Assembly: GCA_964035015.1 (NCBI GenBank)
Contig: CAXIUP010000291.1
Coordinates: forward strand, 1-64,000
DNA from: Corallium rubrum
Lineage: Eukaryota > Cnidaria > Anthozoa > Scleralcyonacea > Coralliidae
Reading direction: 5' to 3'
DNA: 64,000 nucleotides
Both the position numbers and the translations under genes were made by a program. Positions 1 to 10,155 of the stretch are shown here, piece after piece. Positions within the stretch are counted from its first letter, which is position 1. Each line of letters starts with the position of its first letter. The notes beneath the pieces were generated by a model, which worked only from the letters and a program-made list of their open reading frames with translations, was not told the DNA's origin and ran no database searches.

Positions 1-818
1 ACACCAGTATGGCCACCATTTCAATGTTTTGGTACGCCAGTATGGCCACCATTTCATTGTTTTGTGCACCCGTATGGTTACCATTTCAATGTTTTGGTAC
101 ACCAGTATGGCCACCATCTCAATGCTTCGCTACACTAGTATGGCCACCATTTCATTGTTTTGGTACGCCAATATGGCCACTATTTCATTGTTTTGGTGCA
201 CCAGTATGGCCACTATTTCATTTTTTGGTACACCAGTATGGCCACTATTTAATTGTTCTGGTACACCAGTATAGTCACTTTACACCAATATGGCCGATTG
301 GCCACTATTTCATTGTTTTGGTACACCAGTATGGCCACCATTTCAATGTTTTGGTACACCAATATGGCTGATTGGCCACTGTTTCATTGTTTTGGTACAC
401 CAGTATGGCCACTACAGTATTTCATTGTTTTGGTACACCAGTATATGGCCACTATTTAATTATTTTGGTACACCAATATGGCCACTATTTCAATGTTTCG
501 GTACACCAGTATACACTAGTATGGCCACTATTTCATTGTTTTGGTACACCAGTATGGCCACTATTTCATTGTTTTGGTACACCAGTAATGACCACCATTT
601 CAATGTTTTGGCAGACCAGTATGGCTGCCAAATCAATGTTTTGGTACACCAGTATACCCACCATGATTTTCTCTATGATGAATATTCCACTACTACAGTC
701 AATTGACTGAAAGTTGCATCAAATTCAACCATTAACTCCAAACAGCACTGCTTCTGTTATATTATTTTGCAAGGCGCCAGCCCACAGTAGCCCGAGTTCA
801 CGCCTAGCGGGCGTCTTG
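1..818 (+). repeat. Left arm of a large inverted repeat, mostly minisatellite
   Basis: Positions 1 to about 655 are a tandem array of units of roughly 33-36 bp built around ttttggtacaccagtatgg, with variants containing an extra ggccgattggcc block. From about 656 to 818 the arm is unique sequence. The reverse complement of both parts recurs at 10156-10850. The array runs off the left edge, so the true outer end is not seen. All long open frames here are by-products of the repeat and are not counted as genes. Confidence 0.9.
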
Positions 819-1456
819 TCATATTTCGATCTGGGTTAATATTTCGCTGTCTCGATCAAGACAAACTGAATATAAACGATTTATATGATTTATTGAATTT
901 TAATACTGAAAAGTGTTGCTCATGATCACAATCTGATAACCTGCTGACTATTGGAAACTATCTGCAAGATGAGCGAGACATAAACAACGTTGAAAACAGA
1001 ATTGACAACTTGTAAAGGACGGGTAAATATGCTGTGTTGACATTCCGGGTGAAATTTCGTGCTGAAGTTTACGCTAAATGGGAAAACTTTTAATGTATTG
1101 AGGTAATTTTAGTATTTGTAATTTGCGTGGATTATGTATTGTTGTGTTAATAAGTTATGCCAAATAAACTCGATGTGATTCAACTAACTGCTTCACTAGC
1201 TTATATAATATTGTTGAGTGTGTGCATTTTAATAGTTCTTTGGTACGTTTTCTTGTTGTCGGTCGTCTAGGTAATCATGGCCAGAAATCGAAGACAATAT
1301 GGCGGCAAAGCATGCGCACTGAATCCCTTATTAATTAATTCAATATGGCGTCCTTCAATAGATTTCATAAGGAAATATAAAGAACAATCATTTTCGGTTA
1401 TTTACTATAATTGTAAATTCCGACATGCGAACGTCCAAAACTTCACCAAATTGAAC
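819..1456. other. Interval without recognisable gene
   Basis: AT-rich sequence between the left inverted arm and the Penelope-derived hairpin. I see no homology-bearing reading frame, RNA gene or repeat structure. A 64-codon open frame at 1277-1471 has no recognisable motif. Confidence 0.6.
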
Positions 1457-1608
1457 AATCGCAATGATTGAAAACTAGAAGTTCCTCTTTATTGAGGTTG
1501 GAAGCCCATTTGGGGCGTGAATGGTTTAATCTGTGAATGGTTTAATCACGCCCCAAAAGGGCTTCCAACCTCAATAAAGAGGTACTTCTAGCTTTTCAAT
1601 CATTGCGT
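1457..1608. repeat. Hairpin made of Penelope coding sequence
   Basis: The stretch 1457-1525 is an imperfect inverted copy of 1540-1608; both contain gaggttggaagccc or its complement and the block ggggcgtgaatggtttaat. The plus-strand half reads FNHAPKGLPTSIKR then FQSLRSRNDVVIKS, the usual N-terminal part of Penelope-like reverse transcriptases, so the hairpin is a head-to-head joint between an inverted 5' fragment and the element body. Confidence 0.7.
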
Positions 1609-1639
1609 AGTCGCAATGACGTTGTCATCAAATCTGGAG

Positions 1640-2634
1640 ATCTGACTTGTACACCGACAAGAAGCTCTTCGTCAACTCAGCGATGCCTCCTTTTACACTA
1701 AGTTAAATTCCGATTCCACCCCTACTCACCAAAAAACTGTCAAAACTACCATTAATAATCTTATTCAAGCCGGTGAATTGCCTGCATCTGCCTCCAACCT
1801 GATAATCACCACTCCTAGAACACCAGTTATCTATTTTTTACCTAAAATTCATAAACCTAACAATCCTGGCAGGCCGATCGTCTCGGCTTGCAGCTGTCCT
1901 ACTGAACTCATTTTCAGCTTTTTAGACCATGTTATGTCACCTTTGGCAAAGAAGTTGCCTTCTTATATCAGAGATACAAAACATGCTCTACAGATTTTCG
2001 ACCAAATACATTTCAGCGTTCCAGTAAACTTATTTTCACCATGGATGTTAAGTCTCTCTACACCGTCATTCCTCACCGTGATGGTCTGGAAGCTTTGAAG
2101 TTTTTCTTTAATCAACGCACCGTTTTGGAACCATCCACCACTACATTACTTCGCTTAATTGGCAGAACTTGTACTCACCCTCAACAATTTTTCATTTGTG
2201 GTGAACATTACCAACAGATTAGTGGAGTAGCAATGAGTACCAAAATGGGCCCTAGCTACGCAGACTTATTTGTTGGTTATGTTGAAAAACAAATCTTTGA
2301 ACGATACACTGGACCCTTTCCTGATCTCTTTAAGAGATACATAGATGATTGTTTCGGAACAGCATCGTGCTCACGTGTGAATTTAGAGAGATTTATTAAT
2401 TATGTTATTGATTTCCATCCAGCACTCAAATTCACATGGGAAATCAGTAAAACCTGTGTGTCGTTCCTGGATATCTTGGTGTCGATTAGTGATCATTCGC
2501 TCATGACTTCTGTCTCTTATAAGCCGACCGATTCACAAAGTTACCTTTTATTTGAGACCAAATGTTTGGAAATGAGATCCTTTTTTGTCCAGCGTGGCTA
2601 TCCCACCCACCTGTTAGTTAGACACTGCTATTAA
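1640..2634 (+). pseudogene. Penelope-like reverse transcriptase, broken
   Basis: Coding remnants of the RT domain. From 1640 the frame reads LRQLSDASFYTKLNSDSTPT and continues to LPKIHKPNNPGRPIVSACS (about 1838-1900). A shift moves the frame to 2041-2634, which contains DVKSLYTVIPHRDG, the palm motif YIDDCFG (2338-2358) and SYKPTDSQSYL. The order and spacing match the Penelope family. At least one frame change near 2040 and one after 2634 separate it from the endonuclease part. Confidence 0.85.
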
Positions 2635-2863
2635 CAAAGCATCTAGTATTCCTCGACCTGACACTTTAAAACAACCTTTAGAAAGAGTTTCTGATACTAA
2701 AATACCATTAGTTCTCACATTTCATCCTTTCAACTACAAAGTTAAGGGTATCAGCCACAATTTCCATATCCTAAAGAATGATCCTGAAACGTCGGCTATT
2801 TTTACCGACAACCCTTTAATCTTTTTCGGCGTAATAAAAATATTCGTGATGGTTTAGTGCGTA

Positions 2864-3330
2864 GTGCCCTTAGAAAAAATCTATTGGCACCAGCGGGTAC
2901 TTTTTCTTGCTCCCGTACCCGTTGTTACACGTGTTCCTTTCTTAATTCCGCTACATGTATTTTGGGACCTAAATCTAATTTTGTTATTCAGCATAATTTT
3001 ACTTGCATCTCTTCCAACATGCATTTACTGTATTTCTTGCAATAAATGTTGCATGCTTTACATCGGTGAAACTGGAAGACGTTTATCTGACAGGTTTGCT
3101 GAACATCTTCGTTCTGTAAGGAACAATGATGTTGACAAGCCTGTTGCCCGACATTTTAATAGTGCCAACCATTGTATTTCGGACATGCAAGTTTATGCCA
3201 TCTCACCCTTTTCTGGCGGTAATGTCAGCCGCAAACGAAGAAATGCGTCCCATTTTCAAAATTGGTACCATTCATCCTCACGGACTCAACGACATTGTTT
3301 CTGTTTAGCAAGGGCGGACATAAACAGCGT
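2864..3330 (+). pseudogene. Penelope-like GIY-YIG endonuclease, broken
   Basis: Reads CNKCCMLYIGETGRRLSDRF at about 3036-3095, the GIY-YIG core with its catalytic Arg region, followed by HLRSVRNNDVDKPVARHF and HCISDMQV. In Penelope elements this nuclease nicks target DNA for integration. It lies in a different frame from the preceding RT segment and its C-terminal part shifts again after about 3220. Confidence 0.8.
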
Positions 3331-3585
3331 TTTCACTTTATATATTTATATATGTTTACTCTCGCTCATCCTTTTTACACCCCCTCCTTGCTCATCGACG
3401 GTATGAATAGCAAATGTCTTTCGCATCTCATTATCGATTTGTTATTGTTATTTTGGTTTGATTGGCTAATTTTTCGCATCTCGTCAATTTGTTATTGTCA
3501 TTTTTATCTGATTGGCTTATTTTTGGTCACATGATTACCTTTCGTATATAAGCTCATTGTTTGTTTACACTCTTTACGTTTCTCT

Positions 3586-3613
3586 CTGACGAAGGGCCTT
3601 CGCTCGAAACGTT
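3586..3613 (+). ncRNA. Hammerhead ribozyme motif of the Penelope element
   Basis: Contains the core box ctgacga, a stem-II hairpin gggc-cttc-gctc, then gaaac followed by gtt. This is the layout of the minimal hammerhead ribozymes known from Penelope-like elements. Stem III would be very short, as in that class. Activity is inferred, not shown. Confidence 0.65.
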
Positions 3614-4035
3614 AGACTCCTATACGTTCTCTGTTTCGGCAGTATATCTAACCTTACTATATTTCGATTATATGATTTAGTGCGTCGGTAAAGACGCATT
3701 AAAGCATATAGTTCGTCTGGACGTATAATTCGTCTAATGCCCGACTTTATACAAGACGAAATTTGAGACGCATTAAAAGACGCACTAAAAACTTTGCCCA
3801 AGTACGTCCAGACCCATAATACGTCTGTAGTATAAAAACGGTCATATACTTTATTTATATAATGTATTTCAACTGTGCATAATTTACACAAATAAAAAGC
3901 ACAACGCAACAGGGCAAATCCCTAACCTAGGCATCCCCCAATCCCTAATTAATTAAGATAAAATTACATACCTATTAAACTAAAGTCGAAATAGTAAGGT
4001 TAGATATACTGCCGAAACAGAGAACGTGGGAGTCT

Positions 4036-4063
4036 AACGTTTCGAGCGACGGCCCTTCGTCAG
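4036..4063 (-). ncRNA. Hammerhead ribozyme motif, second copy
   Basis: On the minus strand the core ctgacga, stem-II block gggccgtcgctc and gaaacgtt are present. It sits in the inverted copy of the Penelope 3' end. The stem-II loop differs from the first copy but the core boxes are kept. Confidence 0.55.
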
Positions 4064-4287
4064 AGAGAACCGTAAAGAGTATAAACAAACAACGAGCTTA
4101 TATACGAAAGGTAATCATGTGACCAAAAATAAGCCAATCAGGTAAAAATGACAATAACAAACTGATAATGAGATGCGAAAAATGATCAGTTTGTTATTGT
4201 CATTTTTATCTGATTGGCTTATTTTTGGTCACATGATTACCTTTCGAAAATAAGCTCGTTGTTTGTTTACACTCTTTACGTTTCTCT

Positions 4288-4315
4288 CTGACGAAGGGCC
4301 TTAGCTCGAAACGTT
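4288..4315 (+). ncRNA. Hammerhead ribozyme motif, third copy
   Basis: Core ctgacga, then gggccttagctc and gaaacgtt. One base differs from the first copy in the stem-II loop region. It lies in the third copy of the Penelope 3' end. Confidence 0.55.
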
Positions 4316-4600
4316 ACACTCCTACGTTCTCTGTTTCGGCAGTATATCTAACCTTACTATATTTCGATTGTTGTTTCTACACTGCCTACGCAGCACGCTA
4401 CTTTTATTGCACTATTAAACTAAAACATATTTACATTAAAAATTAATTACCTGCTGAAAGATTTCCTACAGAATTACATTTAAGACAAATAGAACGCCAT
4501 GAACAATAAATTTCAACATTAAAAGTATCATGCAAAGCAGTGGAATATCTTGCTTTCATCCTTTACAAAATTAGGTAGATTGTTCCATAGCCTACAAGTT

Positions 4601-4915
4601 CTAAAATAAAACTCGACTCAAAAGCTTGGTCCTGCTTTTTGGTACTAAAAAGTTGAGGTCACTAGAGTTTCTCAGACGATTATACGAAGAAAAACGGAGA
4701 CTAATATTATATCTTCCACAACCATGCAAGAATAGTAAATCTTTCATCTCATGCCAGTAGCAAACTGGAAGAAGATTGGACTTAATTAGACGATCACTGT
4801 AAGGCAAGGAATTGCCGGAACAACCAAGGATGTATTTTGTGGTTCTCCTTTGAACACCTTCCACAGAACGAATCAATTGAATATATAGATTTCCCAGACC
4901 ACGCCTCGCTAGCAT
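4601..4915 (-). pseudogene. LINE C-terminal tail fragment
   Basis: 104 codons containing EGVQRRTTKYILG and LLPVCYWHEMKDLLF, the conserved tail found after the RT thumb in CR1/Jockey-type LINEs. It belongs to the same copy as the reverse transcriptase at 5028-5705 but in another frame, so the copy is dead. Confidence 0.75.
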
Positions 4916-5027
4916 AATCCAGGTGTAGAAGTCGTTTGGCTGAGACAGTGAAGTATTTGCTAGAGGAGCGTCTTAAGAGTCCCAACATAGAATTGACTTT
5001 GCTGATGACTTTAGAACTGTGTTTCTT

Positions 5028-5705
5028 CTATGTCATTGACCCGTTCACCACCAGACCGAGATATATTTGACAAGATGAGCTCTCCAAAGGATGTATACTT
5101 AATTTATAGACTTGCTCTACAGGAATTTTATTTCTTGTAATGGAGAGGCTCTCACATTTGGGAACATTAAACTTCAACTGGGATTCTATACTCGAACGGT
5201 ATAAGAGGTCGAGACCATTCTGTAACTTCTGTGCGTCACTGTAATTGTTAATAGTTCTGTAACACTTGGTGTCATCGGCATATAGTAAAATTGAGCAATT
5301 AGATGAAACAGCTGCAGGTAAATCATTAACAAAAATCACAAATAACAACGGCCCCAGAATAGAGCCCTGAGGTACGCCAGACAACACGGGAAGAGGTATA
5401 GATAGGGAACCACCAACTACAGTTCTCCGGGTCCTGATGTCGGTAAGGTAACTGGAGAACCATTGGAGAAGACTACCATCGATGCAATGGGATTCCAGTT
5501 TATAAATAAGCAAGTTGTAATTCACGCTGTCGAAAGCCTTAGAAAAGTCAAGGTAGACAGCATCTGTCTGAATTCCCTTATCCAACGCTGATCCGACTTC
5601 ATGCAAAAAGCACAAGAGCTGAGTAACAGTTGATCTTCCCTTCATAAAACCGTGTTGGTAATCATAAAGGACGGATGACACTTGATTAAGGACACGATTG
5701 AACAC
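5028..5705 (-). pseudogene. LINE reverse transcriptase fragment
   Basis: 225-codon open frame. It holds HGFMKGRSTVTQLL (RT motif 1 region), YLDFSKAFDSVNYNLL (motif 3 with the first catalytic Asp), LSGVPQGSILGPLLF (motif 4) and LLYADDTKCY (YADD catalytic box, about residue 145), then the thumb region. The frame ends within the thumb; the remaining C-terminal tail is in another frame at 4601-4915. Confidence 0.85.
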
Positions 5706-5751
5706 ACAACGTTCTAGTACTTTAGACAGAACACCGATGAGTGATACTGGA

Positions 5752-5919
5752 TGAGAAGTTATATATCATACACGGGGAGGAGTGTTTCATCAGGATTTCC
5801 AAACACCAAAACTTTTGTTGAAAACTGAGGCGAAGCCGAGGTTTTTGAACAAATTTCGAAGTGTTTGGAATCCTGATGAAACACTCTTCCGAGTGTATGA
5901 TATAGCTTCTCAAACAAGT
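5752..5919. mobile_element. MITE with ~55-bp terminal inverted repeats
   Basis: About 168 bp. The left arm begins gagaagttatatatcataca and the right arm ends tgtatgatatagcttctc; the arms also share gtttcatcaggattccaaac. It lies at the 5' break of the LINE fragment and contains no reading frame. Confidence 0.75.
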
Positions 5920-6055
5920 CAGTATTTTAATAGAAAATCGAGGCGAAATTTGGCTTAATTTATGTAATTTCTTCCTCCGATAACAAAACCTCCGTCTCGG
6001 TACTGATTATAATAATTTATTTAATATTCATCTTATGTTTAAAAATACAATGGAT

Positions 6056-6925
6056 TTACAACTTTATGCACCATCTATAAGTTATACTTAAAAAAACAAA
6101 ACAAACTATTTTAATAAAACTTGTTAATAAACTATGTACTATACAGATAAATTCAGATAGAGAGTTAAATAAAGAAATTGCTCTTGGAATAAACGATAGT
6201 TCGTGTCTTTTAGTGTGAGAGAGAAAATATGGATGGACTCTTCCCATTCTTAAGTCATAATGATTCGTTACTGTATTAGGAATATGCTTATTGCACGGAT
6301 GCGTTGCATCTTTGCGGATTTTTTCGTACTCCCGAATGGCAATGTTGTCTCGCCTCTGCGTCAGAGGTTGTAAAGATTTACCAGGTAAGCCCAAAATTCT
6401 CAGACTTCTAGCTTGGATATTTTCTATCTCTTCACTTAGATATTGTGGCAGTCCACCCCATATCGCAGCCGATTCCAATACAGGTCTAATTTTTGTTTCA
6501 TAACATGTAAGGCCCACTATAGTCGGTAGATTAGCTCTGCGACATTCCCTGAGAAAGAACAGACGTTTATTAGCTTTCTTAGCAATTTCTTCGATGTGAG
6601 TATTCCATTTAAGATAATCCTGTATCCAAACACCAAGCAGTTTAAACGAGTTCACTCTTTCGATCACATGATTACCAATCGTAAGCGGTGATGGTTCGGG
6701 GATTGCATCTTTGAAGCATATCCACATATCTTTTGTCTTTTTCCAATTTAAGACCATCCTATTTCTGTCAGCCCATCCATTCATTGCGTCAAGTACCTCT
6801 TGCATGTGACTGGTAGAACCGAAAAGAATCGCTTCTTCCTGAGTACAATCGTCAGCATATTTGTAGATGTTGATGGCTAGATGGTCAGGGATAGAGTCTT
6901 CTGATTTCCTTCGTTTTCGGTTCAA
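6056..6925 (-). pseudogene. LINE reverse transcriptase C-terminal part
   Basis: 289-codon frame starting just before the catalytic box YKYADDCTQ (about residues 21-29), then VLNWKKTKDMWI, LLGVWIQDYLKWNTHI (thumb) and the C-terminal RSLRILGLPG region. The sequence differs from the neighbouring LINE, so these are two separate insertions. The upstream RT domain is missing or in other frames. Confidence 0.8.
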
Positions 6926-7119
6926 GTTTGGGAATTTGATATCAACTCCTTATCGCCTTTCTTGTGTAACGAAACGACGTGAGCACGCTTCCATTGAGTC
7001 GGGAACACCCCAAGGCGAAGCGATTTATTAAAAAGATGGCACAAAGAAGGCGCTAACACATCAGCACATTCTTTCAAAATTCTAGCTGGGACCATCAAGA
7101 CCATGAGCTTTATTAACAT
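6922..7119 (-). pseudogene. LINE RT fingers fragment
   Basis: Contains PARILKECADVLAPSL and FPTQWKRAHVVSLHKKGDK, a standard RT motif 1-2 region of non-LTR retrotransposons. It continues directly from 6925 but in another frame. Confidence 0.75.
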
Positions 7120-7187
7120 TCAGATGGCGTAAAAAATTCGCGACTTCAGCTGCCGATGAATAGATCTCATTTAAAGTCGAGCGCGTT

Positions 7188-7439
7188 TCATATGCTCCAC
7201 CGGTCCTGAATAATTACCACCAGTAGGCTGTGTGAAAGACGAGAAAAAGAAGTCATTAAATGCTTCTGCTTTTGTTTCCGCAGTCGAGTATTGAGTATAC
7301 CACTAAGCGTCACAATATTTGGAATAGATCCTGATTTCGTCCGTGCCTTTATGTACGACCAGAAACGTTTAGGGTTATTCCTCAAGGAAATGGAAACGGC
7401 TTTAATGTAGTTCTTGTGCTTTTGATCGATTAACGCCAT
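7188..7439 (-). pseudogene. LINE linker fragment
   Basis: Contains LRNNPKRFWSYIKARTKSG, the conserved segment between endonuclease and reverse transcriptase in LINEs. The frame drifts after about 35 codons. Confidence 0.65.
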
Positions 7440-7462
7440 CGCTTCTCGACGGAGAATTCTCG

Positions 7463-7855
7463 ATGGAACAAAGGTAATTTCTCATAATTTAGAGTTTAGA
7501 CTGTCAGGCAGTTAATACATAATTTATTAGTAGAAACTTACTAGTAGAAACTAACTTAGTAGAAACTAACTTGTGTAACTGCATAACCATTGTTTCTGTG
7601 TAAAAACCAAGCCAAAACAAATCTTTCACTCCTCGTCGCCTCCATGTTGTTTTACTGCATGGCCGCGCAAGTACTGGTACTCAATTCCCTACTCGCTATT
7701 TATCGACGGATAGATCGATATCGAGTAGAGTGGCCAATCAGATTGAAGCGTTTGCAATAGTATACTAATAAGTTTCTACTAATAAATTATATATTAACTG
7801 CCTGACAGTCTAAACTCTAAATTATGGGAAATTACGTTTGTTCCATATAAAACGT
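7463..7855. mobile_element. MITE with ~75-bp terminal inverted repeats
   Basis: About 390 bp. Left arm ggaacaaaggtaatttctca followed by tagagtttagactgtcaggc; the right arm is its near-perfect complement ending tttgttcc. The centre is unrelated and has no gene. Confidence 0.75.
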
Positions 7856-8044
7856 TTTGCACACGTCTCATCAACTTCAATTTAGTTCACGGCATAGCTT
7901 TAGTGGTGGTCTTGATTTTTGAAACGTTTTGTACCCTCAAGGTTTACAAAGTTAAGAAATTTTGTTTGTTTTCAATAAATGCAGAAAATCTAATTTGCAT
8001 AAAATCTGTCGCTTATGCAAGTTAATATATTTATTCTTACTTAG

Positions 8045-8562
8045 CAAACCTTTGCTTACAACTCTCCATACTGGACCAATAAGGATGTTTATGGTATTTC
8101 TGATGGACAGCTTGGGTTATCAGGCGGAGAAACCATGTTGGATTCATACTGTAACAATCCATTTACAAAGATTTGCCTTGGAATGAAAGATAATGGTGTC
8201 ACAAAATGGATCAAACTCGACTACGAAACAAGCTCGATGTATGGTTTGATTGTTGATGATATGTATCGGCAAACAAGTCTTGGCCGGAAAAACTGCTTGG
8301 AAGTCACTTTTGGCTGAATCGTCTTTACAAGAAAACTGCAACTTGGAACCTCAACGTGGGGGGAGCACTCGACGCCATGTATGTTAGACTTGGCTTTGTG
8401 GCTAATAATGGGAATGATTGTGCATCTCCAGATTCTTGGATAGGATTCGGTGCTAAAGGAATTTTTTGTGGACGAGAACATAGCCTCGCTTGTGGTAACG
8501 GTGCTATATACGTTTTCTGGCCTTCATATGTTGAGAAAGTAATCAAGGCCTTTTCAAACTAA
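8045..8562 (+). pseudogene. Pseudogene copy of the terminal fibrinogen-like exon
   Basis: A paralogue of the last exon of the host gene at 22087-22614, preceded by a splice acceptor (ttag). It opens with QTFAYNSPYWTNKDVYG and is very close to the intact copy. An extra base near 8284 shifts the frame to an early stop at 8315-8317, and a gap of several bases near 8345 shifts it back, so the rest (MYVRLGFVANNG to EKVIKAF) is in another frame. The last residues of the domain are replaced by the left end of a MITE that supplies the stop codon. No matching upstream exons are seen on its left, where LINEs and MITEs lie. Confidence 0.85.
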
Positions 8563-8835
8563 TTTAATTCGAAAAACACTTTGGTGACCCCCAATTTTTT
8601 TTCATTAAAACTTTTCTTGTAGTATGAGTAATCAATAATTATGCCGATTTAAAAAAAATTCTGTAGAAGGAATAATATTTTTTTCGGAAAAATCATGTTC
8701 GTTAATTTTTAAACAATTTCGTTCTACAGAATTTTTTTAAAATCGGCCTATTGATTACTCATACTTCCAGGAATGTTTTAATGAAAAAAAACAAATTGGG
8801 GGCCACCAAAGTTTTTCTCGAATTAAATTAGTTTG
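8553..8835. mobile_element. MITE inserted at the end of the pseudogene exon
   Basis: About 280 bp, strongly palindromic. The left arm begins caaactaatttaattcg and continues with aacactttggtg; the right arm is the complement and ends cgaattaaattagtttg. The arms also share aaaaaattctgtagaa in the inner part. Confidence 0.8.
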
Positions 8836-10155
8836 AAGGGTAATTGGCAGCCATTTTGAAATGTCATTGTTGCCATAGCAACAACTGTTGCTATTTATTT
8901 GGTAACAGTTTTTTATTGTCCGACTATTTAACTATGCATAACATTTAGTTTTATTCTTTTTCCAAATTGTTTAATCACGTGTTTTGGACTCTCAAACTTG
9001 TATTTTCCATTTTTCAAGAAACTGTATGGAGCCACCTTAAACATCTTGACGTCACAATGTATAATGAGACATCGGACAAGGTTATATATATGTTGTGGGA
9101 GAAACACACCCACACGATTTCTTCGAATTACTTTGGTTTGGTTTGGTAATGAAAAGATATATAACTTTCTCTGATAAGTCATTATGTACATGTGACGTCA
9201 AGATGTCTTATTTGCATATCAAACAAATTGTAATTGAAGTATCCCAAAAACGAAGCAGGAAACGGAAAACTTCATAAGATGTTACTTTATCATTTCAAGT
9301 ATTCTTTCAAATAAGACGGTCGACTTAATTTTTGCTTCATATGCACTTTAGCATCTTTCTTTTAAACTGTTAATTATTTCGATGCTAAGCTCTTTTAATT
9401 TAGTCTAAAAACCGAGTAATTTAAAAAATGATTAAAAAAATAATTCAGCCATGCAAATATGCTCCTATGTTCTCAAAGGTGAAATGCAACAAAATTTTTT
9501 CTTGTCATTTTATTAAACTAGGCGGTGGTGCAAACATATACTAACAAAATTCCAACAGAAATTATGTAAATTATTGAGATATTGATGTTTTTATAACTGG
9601 AAATCTTGTCAAATCCTAAATGGCGCATTATCAATGGCACATGAGTTGACATTGCACAAAGTTGTCATCAAATACGCTCTGTACATGTTTTTTTAGTACT
9701 CAAAAATGGCATGCTGAATAAAGAATTAATAATTACATAAATAACACTGAATGACTTTCATTTGAATTTACACGAAGTATGCCTAATTCCGAGCCGAGTA
9801 TGGACGCTATAAAGCGCGTGTGCAAGCGAGAGAGCGAGTGAAGAGAAGAAGAAGAAAGGGTTGAAACATAGGGCATCTGATATTTATAAACACTTCCGAA
9901 TTGTCCATTTAAACTTGTTTTGAACAGCTTGCCACAAATTTTATGAATTTTTAGATGAATAAGCACAGCAACTGTAGAAAATGTATCGAACCCGTCCTGT
10001 TACGGGATTTATAACACCAAAGTTTGAAGGAATCAAATTGTTCAAAAGATTTTATTCCAGTTCAAGTAAGTTCAATAAGTTGACTTCTTTAATCATACTA
10101 CCAAATTAGGCATCTGTGTTTATGCCACAAAAGTAAAGTAGATATTATTGAACAA
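8836..10155. other. Interval without gene; dispersed repeat copy at ~9185-9265
   Basis: No coding sequence is recognised. Around 9185-9265 (acatgtgacgtcaagatg, ttgcatatcaaacaaat, aaaaacgaagcaggaaac) lies a copy of a repeat also found near 14590-14665 (same strand) and 22722-22798 (opposite strand). The rest is AT-rich, with no further structure noted. Confidence 0.5.

Larger units (their letters stand above)
1540..3660 (+). mobile_element. Penelope-like element (Neptune-type), decayed
   Basis: A Penelope-like retroelement with the family order reverse transcriptase, then GIY-YIG endonuclease, then a 3' tail with a hammerhead ribozyme motif. The reverse transcriptase motifs LPKIHKP, PGRPIVS, DVKSLYT and YIDDCF are in order; the endonuclease has LYIGETGRRLSDRF. 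The reading frame changes several times (frames around 1640-2040, 2041-2634, 2864-3300), and a piece is missing near 1630-1650, so it is not functional. The end lies near 3660, after the sequence shared with two further copies at 4.0-4.4 kb. Confidence 0.85.
3470..4380. repeat. Three copies of the Penelope 3' end in alternating orientation
   Basis: The sequence from the block tgattggcttatttttggtc to ttcggcagtatatctaacct occurs at about 3490-3660 (+), 3990-4165 (-) and 4188-4375 (+). Copies two and three meet in a short palindromic junction near 4163-4190. Between copies one and two (3661-3985) lies unrelated AT-rich DNA with several agacgcattaaa-like words and no gene. Confidence 0.8.
4400..5750 (-). 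mobile_element. CR1/Jockey-type LINE fragment (3' part)
   Basis: Minus-strand remnant of a non-LTR retrotransposon carrying the reverse transcriptase palm and the C-terminal tail. It resembles the LINE at 24.3-27.3 kb in motif order (DFSKAFD, GVPQGSILGP, YADDT, then VQRRTTKYIL and LLPVCYWHE) but is a different subfamily. The 5' side is cut by a MITE at 5752-5919. Frame changes separate the domains. Confidence 0.85.
6056..7450 (-). mobile_element. Second LINE fragment, different family
   Basis: Minus-strand relic of another non-LTR retrotransposon. From 5' to 3' it shows the linker (KNYIKAVSISLRNNPKRFWSY, 7188-7439), the RT fingers (PARILKECADVLAPSLCHLF, 6922-7119) and the palm to C-terminal part (6056-6925). 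Much of the RT centre, including the GVPQGS-type motif, is not present in the remaining frames, so there is an internal loss between the fingers and the YADD box. Confidence 0.8.

Noticed and set aside
1-710. Several overlapping open frames of 60-138 codons
   Set aside because: They arise from a minisatellite whose unit lacks stops in some frames; the same peptides appear at 10261-10902 on the other strand. No gene features.
1277-1471. Small protein gene
   Set aside because: 64 codons without homology, ending in the Penelope-derived hairpin.
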